DNA of 64,000 nucleotides from the NCBI GenBank assembly GCA_010604095.1, contig JAABLG010000008.1, forward strand, positions 32,335 to 96,334, read 5' to 3'. Within the stretch, counting starts at the first letter, position 1. Every line of letters starts with the position of its first letter. Source of the DNA: Streptococcus vestibularis. GTDB lineage: Bacteria > Bacillota > Bacilli > Lactobacillales > Streptococcaceae. The position numbers were made by a program, and so were the translations under genes. Below the pieces are notes generated by a model. It did not search any database and was not told the origin of the DNA. It saw only the letters and a program-made list of their open reading frames with translations. This document shows, piece by piece, positions 14,058-21,292 of the stretch.

Positions 14058-14273
14058 ATGACAACAATTACATTGAAAGTTTCAGAAGCAGATAAGAAGT
14101 TCATGCAGGCAATTGCGAAATTTGAAGGGGTATCCTTGTCAGAATTAATTCGTACCAAAACTTTAGAAGCTATTGAGGATGAATACGATGCTAGAGTCGC
14201 TGATTTGGCCTTAGCAGAATATGAAGAGTATCTAGAAAACGGTGGGGAGGTGCTCAATTGGGATGACCTATAA
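14058..14273 (+). CDS. RelB-family antitoxin
   Basis: This 71-residue acidic protein starts with MTTITLKVSEADKKFM, the ribbon-helix-helix start typical of RelB/DinJ-type antitoxins, and continues with a helix (LSELIRTKTLEAIEDEYD). The acidic C-terminal tail (EEYLENGGEVLNWDDL) would be expected to wrap the toxin. Its stop overlaps the toxin start, as in relBE operons. It should neutralise the toxin and repress its own promoter. Family assignment is good; specificity is inferred. Confidence 0.88.
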   Translation: MTTITLKVSEADKKFMQAIAKFEGVSLSELIRTKTLEAIEDEYDARVADLALAEYEEYLENGGEVLNWDDL

Positions 14274-14517
14274 GATAGTACCAACCCCTAAATTTGCCAA
14301 AAGTTTTAAAAAGTTGGATCCTTTTGTTAGAAAACAAATTAAGGCTTATCTCAATCTCGTGACAGAGAATCCAAGAGCCAAGGGTAAGGCCTTGGTTGCC
14401 AATCGCACTGGACAATGGCGCTATCGTATTGGTGCCTATCGTGTTATTGTCAATATTCAGGACAATGAACTAATCATACTTGCCCTCGAAGTCGGTCATA
14501 GACGTGATATTTATTAG
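14263..14517 (+). CDS. RelE/ParE-superfamily toxin, probable mRNA interferase
   Basis: The 84-residue basic protein begins MTYKIVPTPKFAKSFKKLD and has the RelE fold pattern, two N-terminal helices then a sheet with RTGQWRYRIGAYRVIVNIQD and a C-terminal LEVGHRRDIY. The terminal HRRDIY and the arginines around the GxYR strand match RelE-type toxins that cleave mRNA on the ribosome. I start at ATG 14263, overlapping the antitoxin gene by 11 bp. It is the second gene of a two-gene cassette within a direct repeat. Confidence 0.88.
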   Translation: MTYKIVPTPKFAKSFKKLDPFVRKQIKAYLNLVTENPRAKGKALVANRTGQWRYRIGAYRVIVNIQDNELIILALEVGHRRDIY

Positions 14518-14520
14518 AAT

Positions 14521-14591
14521 CAAGACTCAGGATGACCCCGATTCAGTAAATTTTTAATAGGATTGCAAGCAACTCGTGAGGGTTGCTTTTT
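14521..14591 (+). repeat. Right copy of the 71-bp direct repeat
   Basis: It is 70/71 identical to 13887-13957 at an offset of 634 bp. This copy no longer ends a gene but keeps the terminator hairpin, which now serves the toxin gene ending at 14517. Confidence 0.95.
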
Positions 14592-14656
14592 GCTTGTTTC
14601 TTTTGATTTGCTATAATGAAACTGTCATTTGTTTATTTATAGATGGGAGTTACGTA

Positions 14657-15343
14657 ATGGAGTCTCGAAATCTTTTGCCTCAGAATACACGTATGATGGC
14701 CAATTTGCTCAGTTTTTCAGGAGGAGCTTTGGATGTCTTTTGTCATATGTATTACCATAGTTTGGTTGCCACTCAGACAGGGAATATTCTCCTGTTAGTT
14801 GCTGACTGGCGTAGTAGTAGCATGTACCATAATATGTTACGATGCTTTTCCATACTTTTCTTTTCCTTAGGTTTTCTTTTTGGCATGTGGTTTAAAGATC
14901 ATCGTAAGAATGCTTACTGGCGTGTTTATGGTCTACTTCCTCTGTGTGTGATGACTGCCATTTTACCATTCTTAACACCAAATGCTCTATTAGAGCTTCC
15001 GATTATTGCTTTTTCTGCAGGTGTCATGATGAAGACTTTTACTGGTAGTCAGATTGAAAATCACCCCTTTGTGATTTTTATGACTTCAGGCAATTATCGA
15101 AGGATGCTGACGGCACTTTACTATGTTATTCAGGGGAGCGAGGATCAGAAAGAATATCGTCGCCAGGCGGTCAATTATGGTTTTATCGTAGGTAGTTTTG
15201 TGGTTGGTGCAGTTGTATCAGCTCTTCTGATGCATTTTATTCATATTAAGTCCATCTGGCTAATTACGATTAGCTTGATTACGATTATGGTTTACTATTC
15301 ATCAGAGGTGAAACGTCTGGGACTCAAGGAAACTAATCTTTAG
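14657..15343 (+). CDS. DUF1275 (YoaK-like) membrane protein
   Basis: This 228-residue protein has about six hydrophobic segments and the DUF1275 hallmarks: a GGALDVFCHMYYHSLVATQTGN segment (read here as GGALDVFCH, then ATQTGNILLL) in the first part and MMKTFTGSQIENHPF in the middle. DUF1275 proteins are inner-membrane proteins of unknown function. I start at ATG 14657 (MESRNLLPQN); the frame extends upstream to 14576 but without a ribosome site. Confidence 0.85.
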   Translation: MESRNLLPQNTRMMANLLSFSGGALDVFCHMYYHSLVATQTGNILLLVADWRSSSMYHNMLRCFSILFFSLGFLFGMWFKDHRKNAYWRVYGLLPLCVMTAILPFLTPNALLELPIIAFSAGVMMKTFTGSQIENHPFVIFMTSGNYRRMLTALYYVIQGSEDQKEYRRQAVNYGFIVGSFVVGAVVSALLMHFIHIKSIWLITISLITIMVYYSSEVKRLGLKETNL

Positions 15344-15364
15344 GCATTTTTGTAGTAATTATTT

Positions 15365-15391
15365 TTGATAACAATTGTCTTGTGTTATAAT
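15365..15391 (+). promoter_or_regulatory. Promoter of the first nitroreductase gene
   Basis: An extended -10 (TGTTATAAT, -10 hexamer 15386-15391) is preceded by TTGATA (15365-15370) at a short 15-bp spacing. The TG extension may compensate for the spacing. Confidence 0.55.
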
Positions 15392-15435
15392 TTTGATTAT
15401 ATTATTTTCATTTAATCAAAAAAAGGAGACATAAG

Positions 15436-16068
15436 ATGCCTGTAGTAAGCAATGATTTTTCAGATATCGTTTATAACCGTCGTTCCATTCGTAACTTTGA
15501 TCCATCTGTTAAGATTCCGAGAGAAGAACTGTTGGAAATCCTAGACAAGACTGTTACAGCACCATCATCAGTCAACATGCAGCCTTGGCGTTTTGTCGTC
15601 GTGGAGAGTGAGGAAGGCAAGGAAAAATTGGAACCCTTTGTCAGCTACAATGGCTTACAAAACGAAACATCATCAGCCATGGTTCTCATTTTTGCGGATT
15701 TGAAGAGCCAAGAAAGAGCAGAAGAAATCTATGGTAAGGCCGTTGCGCAAGGAAAAATGCCTGAAGAAGTCAAGGAGAAACAACTATCAAGCATTGTACC
15801 AATGTATGAAAATGCTCCTCGTGAAATGATGAATGAAATTGTTCATATTGATGCTAGTCTAGCTGCCATGCAGTTGATGTTGGTCGCTCGTTCTTATGGT
15901 TACGATACTAATGCCATTGGTGGCTATAAAAAAGAAGGTCTCGCCAAAGCCTTCGGACTTGACGCTGATCGTCATGTACCAATCTTACTCATTGCCCTTG
16001 GTAAGTCCAATGAAGAAGGTTTCGAGTCTGTTCGTTTGAATGCTTCTGATGTGACGACTTTTGCTTAA
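15436..16068 (+). CDS. Nitroreductase-family flavoprotein
   Basis: This 210-residue FMN-dependent oxidoreductase has the N-terminal signature RRSIRNFDPSVKIPREEL and the PSSVNMQPWRFVVVE segment, where phosphate-contacting arginines and the SxxNxQPW motif bind FMN. The C-terminal part has GYDTNAIGGY. Substrates such as quinones, nitro compounds or flavins cannot be told apart from sequence. AAAAGGAGA precedes ATG 15436. It is unrelated in operon terms to the second nitroreductase at 20188. Confidence 0.9.
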   Translation: MPVVSNDFSDIVYNRRSIRNFDPSVKIPREELLEILDKTVTAPSSVNMQPWRFVVVESEEGKEKLEPFVSYNGLQNETSSAMVLIFADLKSQERAEEIYGKAVAQGKMPEEVKEKQLSSIVPMYENAPREMMNEIVHIDASLAAMQLMLVARSYGYDTNAIGGYKKEGLAKAFGLDADRHVPILLIALGKSNEEGFESVRLNASDVTTFA

Positions 16069-16078
16069 TAAATAATTG

Positions 16079-16114
16079 ACCGTAAGTCTCGGAAGTGGAG
16101 GCTCACGGTTTTTG
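16079..16114 (+). terminator. Terminator after the nitroreductase gene
   Basis: CCGTAAGTCTC (from 16080) pairs imperfectly with GAGGCTCACGG, followed by TTTTT. It lies 11 bp after the stop. Confidence 0.75.
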
Positions 16115-16296
16115 TATGTGGTGACTAAAGAGGGTTCTAAAAACTATAAAGAAATAGGAAAATGGTTGCCAGGAGTATTGAGAAAGTGATTATTTGTGCT
16201 TTAACCCACGGTTAAGGTAAGTCCCTTTCCTTTGTGCTATAATGATAGTGAATGTTTAATACAGGGCCGAGTATGGCCATTTTCTAGGAGTCTTTT

Positions 16297-17589
16297 ATGA
16301 CAAACTATTTGATCCGAAGTTTTCTCTGGTTTCGTGAGCGTGGTTTTGTTCAAATTACGCAGAAAACTTTGGTTTCGCTTTTTCCCTTTTTCCTATTTTC
16401 GGGGATTATTCGGGTGATTTCACTATCTGTTTTTTCGGAGATGGGTTATATTAACCAACTTTTTTCAGTTTCTGATTGGCTGCCGGCCTTTAAAACTTCA
16501 GGTCAGGTGCTTATTAATCTTTCTAGTTTTCTAGGTGGATTAGCAGGTCCCTTATCGACTTATTTCGCTGGAAAATACACAGCTGGCCACTATGGTAGAA
16601 GTACTGGTACGGCTGGTGTGACTTCCCTTTTGGTCAGTTTGATTATAGGATCGCAAGAGTTACTAATGTCTCCACTTAACGATGGCGATTTGACGCGTAT
16701 CAATTTACCGGCTTCGATTAATATTATGCTGGCTATATTCGTGGGCTATCTGGTTGGTCAGATCTTCCGATTTTCAAGAGCCAGTGATGACCAAATTGTA
16801 GATAAGGACTATATTTATCAGCCTAAGACGGTTCGTCCTATTTTTTTGTCTTTAATTTTGGCAATTGGGCTTAATATTCTATTTGTTATTGGTGAACGGG
16901 AAAATATCTTTCAGTCTATTAGACAGTTTACATCGACCATTACCGTCACTGGTAATCATCTTTTCTCAACCTTTATGATGGGCCTTTTGAGTACTTTTTC
17001 TGCTTGGATTGGGAATAGTCAAGCCTTCGCTCTCAATTCTATAGCTGAAGATAGCTTTGCTTTGGAGAATCTGACTTATGCGGTTTCCCATCATACGACG
17101 ACAGGGCTTCCCCATCTTTTTACTCTGACAAATCTTTATCACAGTTATGGTTTGGTTGCTGGCGTTGGATCAGTCTTGGCTCTCTTGGTAGCCCTTCTTT
17201 TAACCTCAACCAGTTATAAGGATAAGAAAGTCAGTCTTCTCAGCGTTTTCCCTAGTCTCTTTAATAATGGTGCTCCCTTGATGGTGGGTGTACCAGTTTT
17301 GCTTAATCTGGTCTATCTTGTTCCCTTTCTGTTAGCACCAATGGTCAACATGGGAATAGCAGCAATTGCTTTGGTGCTTCGTCTTATGCCGGCGGCAGTT
17401 TATCCTGTACCAGATGGTACCCCTAGCCTGCTCTATGCTTTCATTGGTACTGGTGGTAGCCTTCGTGCCTTGGCTGTTAGTCTGTTTTGTTTTGCAGTTG
17501 ATGTCGCTATCTTTATTCCTTTCGTAAGACTTTCTAATAAGGTACAACACGGTTTAAAAGAGGAAGGAGAAACTAATGAAGCTCAATAA
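16297..17589 (+). CDS. Orphan PTS IIC-type membrane permease
   Basis: This 430-residue polytopic protein has about ten hydrophobic segments and the look of an EIIC of the lactose/cellobiose superfamily, including LSSFLGGLAGPLSTYFAGKY and the later GAPLMVGVPVLLNLVYLVPF, which corresponds to the conserved IIC G-(x)-P loop region. No IIA or IIB gene is near and none is fused, so either it uses partners encoded elsewhere or it is a non-PTS descendant. An extended -10 TGCTATAAT (16235-16243) lies upstream. The next gene overlaps its end by 14 bp, so the two are co-translated. Confidence 0.75.
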   Translation: MTNYLIRSFLWFRERGFVQITQKTLVSLFPFFLFSGIIRVISLSVFSEMGYINQLFSVSDWLPAFKTSGQVLINLSSFLGGLAGPLSTYFAGKYTAGHYGRSTGTAGVTSLLVSLIIGSQELLMSPLNDGDLTRINLPASINIMLAIFVGYLVGQIFRFSRASDDQIVDKDYIYQPKTVRPIFLSLILAIGLNILFVIGERENIFQSIRQFTSTITVTGNHLFSTFMMGLLSTFSAWIGNSQAFALNSIAEDSFALENLTYAVSHHTTTGLPHLFTLTNLYHSYGLVAGVGSVLALLVALLLTSTSYKDKKVSLLSVFPSLFNNGAPLMVGVPVLLNLVYLVPFLLAPMVNMGIAAIALVLRLMPAAVYPVPDGTPSLLYAFIGTGGSLRALAVSLFCFAVDVAIFIPFVRLSNKVQHGLKEEGETNEAQ

Positions 17590-18439
17590 AAAAATGAAGT
17601 TGGTCTTTTTTTTGGTTGCTGTCTTTCTCATCGGCTTAGCGGTGCCTTCTTATAGCTGGACCAAAAAAAATGTCAAGGAAATTGAGACTTTCTACAACTC
17701 GAAATTGTCTCCTATTATCATGATTCCGGGGAGTTCCGCTACGGAAAATCGTTTTGATGGTCTGGTACGTAAGCTAAATCAAGACCGTCGTGGGACTAAG
17801 CATAGCCTCCTCAAGGTCAAGGTTTGGAATAATGGGCGTATTACCTTTGAAGGAAAAATCAAGAAAAATGACAATGAACCTATTATTGTTGTCGGCTTTG
17901 AAAATAACAACGACGGCTACAGCAATATCAAAAAACAAGCCAAAATGATGAATCAGGCCTTTGAAGCCCTGCAAAATAAATATAATTTTAATAATTTCAA
18001 AGGCCTAGCACATTCAAATGGTGGTTTGATTTATACGGCCTTTATTGAAAATTATCTGGATGACTATGACGTCAAGATTAATTCGCTGATGACCATCGGG
18101 ACACCTTATAATTTCACTGAAACTAATATCAAAAATAAATCGGTCATGCTGGCGGATTTCATAGCGGCCAAGAAAAATATCCCATCAACCTTACATGTCT
18201 ATTCGGTGGCAGGGACTATCACCTATGACTCGGACGAGTTGGTTCCTGATGCCAGTGTTTCAGCTGGGAAGTACATCTATCAGAATCAAGCAAAAAGCTA
18301 TACTGAAATCACTGTTACGGGCGAAGATGCTCAGCACTCGGACTTACCAACCAATGATGAAGTTGTAGAACTTGTCAAACAACATATCGAAGGGCAAGGT
18401 GTCCGTAAGAAGCAAAAGACTAAGCTAGAGCCACAGTAA
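17576..18439 (+). CDS. Secreted or membrane-anchored alpha/beta hydrolase, DUF915 type
   Basis: The 287 residues start with MKLNKKMK and an uncleaved or signal-type hydrophobic helix (about 8-27). They continue with an alpha/beta hydrolase core: IIMIPGSSATENRF (oxyanion strand), the nucleophile elbow AHSNGGL (G-x-S replaced by H-S-N), and a C-terminal acidic/histidine region (DELVPDAS, AQHSDLP). DUF915 proteins are cell-surface esterase/lipase-like proteins of unknown substrate. The 14-bp overlap with the IIC gene suggests a linked role, perhaps processing a substrate imported by that permease (inference). Confidence 0.82.
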   Translation: MKLNKKMKLVFFLVAVFLIGLAVPSYSWTKKNVKEIETFYNSKLSPIIMIPGSSATENRFDGLVRKLNQDRRGTKHSLLKVKVWNNGRITFEGKIKKNDNEPIIVVGFENNNDGYSNIKKQAKMMNQAFEALQNKYNFNNFKGLAHSNGGLIYTAFIENYLDDYDVKINSLMTIGTPYNFTETNIKNKSVMLADFIAAKKNIPSTLHVYSVAGTITYDSDELVPDASVSAGKYIYQNQAKSYTEITVTGEDAQHSDLPTNDEVVELVKQHIEGQGVRKKQKTKLEPQ

Positions 18440-18481
18440 GCTAGTATAGGATGGATTGGTCCATTTTTATAAGTCACAATC

Positions 18482-18512
18482 AGATAGAGTCTATGATGGC
18501 TCTATCTTTTTT
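18482..18512 (+). terminator. Terminator after the DUF915 hydrolase gene
   Basis: GATAGAG (18483-18489) pairs with CTCTATC (18500-18506) and is followed by TTTTTT. Confidence 0.85.
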
Positions 18513-18527
18513 AGTCCTAAGATTGAT

Positions 18528-18577
18528 TCAATAAGTTGTTGTAACTTATTGATTTACAACTTTCTTTTTGTTATAAT
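18528..18577 (+). promoter_or_regulatory. Promoter and autoregulatory operator of the Rrf2 regulator gene
   Basis: -35 TTGATT (18549-18554), 17-bp spacer, -10 TATAAT (18572-18577). An inverted repeat TTGTAAC-N7-TTTACAA (18539-18559) covers the -35. A second, overlapping one, TCAATAAGTT-N5-AACTTATTGA (18528-18552), is perfect. The first motif recurs before the next two genes and is the probable Rrf2 site. Confidence 0.78.
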
Positions 18578-18614
18578 CAAGTAAAATAACAAAGAAGAAT
18601 GAGAGGTCCCTGAT

Positions 18615-19064
18615 ATGCAAATACCAAGTCGCTTTACCATTGCTGTCCATATTTTGACCCTTATAGCACAAAATAAGGGAAATGAAACTAAGCTAACCAG
18701 TGATTTAATGGCAAGTAGTGTAGGTGTCAATCCAGTTATTATCCGCAAAACCTTATCGCAACTTAAGAAAGCAGACTTGATTTCAGTTCAAAGAGGCACA
18801 GGTGGGGCCACACTAGTCAAATCACCAGACGAGATTAACCTTCTACAGGTTTACCGTGCTGTTGATAGTATCGGACCAAGCGGTCAGCTTTTTAGCTTCC
18901 ATGACCATCCAAATCCAGCCTGTCCTGTAGGACGTAATATTCATGGCATTTTGGACCAGAGTCTAGAAGACGTTCAAATGGCAATGGAAAAAGAACTGAA
19001 AAAGAAAACCCTAGCTGGTATTTTAGAGGATGCCAAGACTCATTGGAAGGAAGCAGGGGATTGA
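18615..19064 (+). CDS. Rrf2-family transcriptional regulator with a single cysteine
   Basis: The 149 residues have the Rrf2 winged-helix plan: MQIPSRFTIAVHILTLIA, the recognition helix region MASSVGVNPVIIRKTLSQLKKA, then the wing QRGTGGATLVK. The C-terminal part has HPNPACPVGRNIH. Cys103 is the only cysteine, so it cannot bind an IscR-type cluster but could sense electrophiles or oxidants by thiol modification. It resembles the YwnA branch of Rrf2. Matching inverted repeats lie at its own promoter and at the two following transcription units, which points to a local detoxification regulon. Confidence 0.88.
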   Translation: MQIPSRFTIAVHILTLIAQNKGNETKLTSDLMASSVGVNPVIIRKTLSQLKKADLISVQRGTGGATLVKSPDEINLLQVYRAVDSIGPSGQLFSFHDHPNPACPVGRNIHGILDQSLEDVQMAMEKELKKKTLAGILEDAKTHWKEAGD

Positions 19065-19082
19065 TTTTAAACATGAGACTCC

Positions 19083-19113
19083 AAGAAATCGAAAGTTATT
19101 CGGTTTCTTTTTT
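19083..19113 (+). terminator. Terminator after the Rrf2 gene
   Basis: AAGAAATCGAA (19083-19093) pairs with TTCGGTTTCTT around a short loop, followed by TTTTTT. Confidence 0.8.
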
Positions 19114-19122
19114 ATTTCCGAG

Positions 19123-19159
19123 ATGTAATAATTGACATTACAATAAAACTAAGTATAAT
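19123..19159 (+). promoter_or_regulatory. Promoter and Rrf2-type operator of the glyoxalase gene
   Basis: -35 TTGACA (19132-19137), 16-bp spacer, -10 TATAAT (19154-19159). The inverted repeat ATGTAAT-N7-ATTACAA (19123-19143) overlays the -35, so binding there should block RNA polymerase. Confidence 0.78.
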
Positions 19160-19197
19160 AATGTCATAGGAATGATTACAACACAGGAGAAAATCAT

Positions 19198-20058
19198 ATG
19201 ACATACGACTACAATAGCAAGATTTACCTGGCAGAAGCAGTGCTAAATGTTAAGGATTTGACACGTCAGACGGCCTTTTATACACAGATTATAGGACTTG
19301 AGATTTTATCCCAAACGAAAACAGAAGTTATTTTGGGTGCTGGAAACAAGCCTCTAGTTCACTTAATCCAAACCAATCGTGAAGAAGCGGTCAAGTCAAG
19401 TTATGGACTTTACCATATGGCGATTCTGTTGCCATCTCGTGAGGATCTGGCAGATATTTTCAAACATATTGCTGAGCTGGACTATCCATTTGTCGGTGCA
19501 GCTGACCACGGTTATAGTGAAGCCCTTTATTTGGAAGACCTTGAAGGCAATGGTATTGAGCTCTATAGAGACAAGCCTGTTGCTGAATGGGATATTCGAT
19601 AGGATGGTCGCATCGTTGGTGTAACAGAAGAACTATCAGCTCAAGAAATTTACGAGATGGGACGCAAGGTTGAGCCTTTTGTGATAGCTAAGGATACTCG
19701 CATGGGGCATATTCATTTATCAGTCAAAGATAGTCAGCTAGCAACGGCTTTCTATCAGGATGTTTTGGAGCTGGCAGATAAGTTTACCATTTCAAGTGCC
19801 AGTAGGATTGCTTCAGGTGATTACCATCACCACTTGGCTGTCAATGAATGGGGTGGGAAAAATTTAGCCAAACGTGACAAAGATATGCCTGGACTTGCCT
19901 ACTATGTCGTGGAAGTAGCAAACAAGGAAGATTTGATTGCCATTGCAGAACGTGCTAAGAATCGTGGAGCAGAGGTCAAATGGTTATCTTCTAATGCGTT
20001 AATCTTCGAGGATAATGATGGTATTTTGACATGGGTAAGAAAAAATATTAATAATTAG
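19198..20058 (+). pseudogene. CatE-like two-domain glyoxalase/dioxygenase gene with an in-frame amber codon
   Basis: A single frame of 286 codons runs from ATG 19198 to TAG 20056, interrupted only by TAG at 19600-19602 (codon 135), between PVAEWDIR and DGRIVGVTEEL. Read through, it has two vicinal-oxygen-chelate modules: YLAEAVLNVKDLTRQTAFYT up to GIELYRDKP, then MGHIHLSVKDSQLATAFYQD up to the end. That is the length and layout of B. subtilis CatE (catechol-2,3-dioxygenase; about 285 residues from memory). CAG to TAG is the simplest origin. Each half retains a complete VOC module, and ATG 19657 could restart the second half, so residual function is possible. Confidence 0.8.
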
Positions 20059-20078
20059 TGATTTTTGAGTCGTAACTG

Positions 20079-20132
20079 TTGAAATTACATTTGGAAGGTC
20101 TATAATGGTTATTGTAATTAAAGTTATTACAA
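20079..20132 (+). promoter_or_regulatory. Promoter and Rrf2-type operator of the second nitroreductase gene
   Basis: -35 TTGAAA (20079-20084), 16-bp spacer, -10 TATAAT (20101-20106). A perfect inverted repeat TTGTAAT-N7-ATTACAA (20112-20132) lies at the expected transcription start. Confidence 0.8.
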
Positions 20133-20187
20133 ATAAACTTAACAATTTTAACAATTAACATTCATCACAAAGAAAGAGGGAATAACT

Positions 20188-20790
20188 ATGACCTACTTTA
20201 CAGACTTACAAACAAAACGCCGTTCTATCTACGCATTAGGAAAAGACCTTGAGCTCTCTAACCAAGAATTGATTGAAACCATTCAAGGAGCTGTCCTTAA
20301 CACACCAACAGCTTTTAACTCACAAACATCACGTGTGGTGATCTTGCTGGATGAAGAATCAGATGCTTTCTGGAATGAAATCGCTTATTCAGAGCTTGAA
20401 GAAGTAACGCCAGCAGAAGCTTTTGAGGCAACAAAAGAACGTTTGGCAGGTTTTGCTCAAGCTAAGGGAACAATCCTCTTTTATGAAGATCAAGATGTAG
20501 TGAAAGGCCTTCAAGAGCAATTCCCAGTTTACGCTGAAAACTTCCCAATTTGGTCAGAGCAAGGTCACGGAATCACCCTTTATGCGACGTGGTTGGCTTT
20601 GGCTGAGAAGAATATCGGCATGAACGTGCAACATTACAACCCACTTGTTGATGCTCAATTAGCTGAAAAATACGACATTCCAGCTAACTGGAAACTCCGT
20701 GCTCAAGCGCCATTTGGTCAAATCGTTGCACCAGCAGGAGATAAAGACATCCAAACAGAAGGTCGTTTCAAAGTTTTTGGCGACAAATAA
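20188..20790 (+). CDS. Nitroreductase-family oxidoreductase
   Basis: The 200-residue FMN oxidoreductase begins MTYFTDLQTKRRSIYALGKD, with the family's RRSIYAL FMN-binding start, then NTPTAFNSQTSRVVILLD. It resembles the HbN/Frp-like, oxidative-stress-linked branch in which the usual QPW motif is replaced by NSQTSR. The operator before it matches those before the Rrf2 regulator and glyoxalase genes, so it is probably induced by quinone or electrophile stress. The strong codon bias (many GAA, AAC, CGT) suggests high expression when induced. Confidence 0.88.
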   Translation: MTYFTDLQTKRRSIYALGKDLELSNQELIETIQGAVLNTPTAFNSQTSRVVILLDEESDAFWNEIAYSELEEVTPAEAFEATKERLAGFAQAKGTILFYEDQDVVKGLQEQFPVYAENFPIWSEQGHGITLYATWLALAEKNIGMNVQHYNPLVDAQLAEKYDIPANWKLRAQAPFGQIVAPAGDKDIQTEGRFKVFGDK

Positions 20791-20865
20791 TCACTTTAAT
20801 TTAGTCAGTCAGCTTGGTAGTAGGCTAGATACTGACTGAACAAAATCATAATGATAAGACAAAAA

Positions 20866-20899
20866 ATTAGCAAGATTGAGAAATCTTGTTATTTTTTTA
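20866..20899 (+). terminator. Terminator after the second nitroreductase gene
   Basis: AGCAAGATT pairs with AATCTTGTT around a short loop, flanked by A and T runs (TTTTTTT follows). A separate hairpin (TCAGTCAG near 20803 with CTGACTGA near 20832) precedes it. Confidence 0.75.
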
Positions 20900-20946
20900 T
20901 CTTAAAAATAGTAATACCCAAGGAAAGTTATAGCTTGAATTTTAAA

Positions 20947-21095
20947 ACTTCCCTTAGGTGATAGCAAATGTCAGCGGCCTTCTAAGAAGTTCTATGAGTA
21001 AAGTTTGAATCCTCGATTTTAAATTTTTAGGCTCGGGCTAAGACAATTTTCCCAATTTCCGAGTATCTGAAACTATTTGGTTTCGGGCGCTTGCG
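20947..21095. repeat. Dispersed structured repeat, copy A
   Basis: This gene-free stretch is homologous to 59674-59795. Shared blocks include CCTTA-GTGATA, ATGT-AGCG-CCTTCT, TATGA/CATGA, TTCCGA and CTGAAAC followed by a partner that closes a small hairpin. The similarity is clear by eye but imperfect, as expected of a structured RNA or an old repeat family. It may belong to a known streptococcal RNA motif family, but I cannot confirm which. Confidence 0.6.
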
Positions 21096-21216
21096 TAAGG
21101 GCATCTTGCATATCAATTTTTCCAAGTCATTTTTTTGAAGGAGAAGTGATATAAGATGTTAGAAAAGTTGTGTTATTTATATCATATTTCCAATGATTTT
21201 GACAATATCCTTTTTA

Positions 21217-21261
21217 TTTTTGACAAAGATACTTGTCAAAAATAAAAAGAAGCGTTACAAT
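21217..21261 (+). promoter_or_regulatory. Promoter with perfect palindrome before the XRE/DUF3169 group
   Basis: TTTTTGACAA (21217-21226) and TTGTCAAAAA (21233-21242) form a perfect inverted repeat with a 6-bp spacer. The right arm supplies the -35 TTGTCA (21233-21238), followed by a 17-bp spacer and -10 TACAAT (21256-21261). It is a likely autoregulatory site for the XRE regulator encoded second in the operon. Confidence 0.75.
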
Positions 21262-21292
21262 AGTTTTAGACGAAAGAAGGAGAGGTATTCTT

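Noticed and set aside
14242..14262. A longer start for the toxin gene
   Set aside because: The extra codons (MGRCSIG) lie inside the antitoxin gene and are not typical of RelE; ATG 14263 gives the usual start MTYKI.
11986..19602. Amber-codon reassignment or general suppression to explain the two in-frame TAG codons
   Set aside because: Many intact genes in this window end in TAG (for example at 14517, 15343, 21604 and 27860), so readthrough would extend them.
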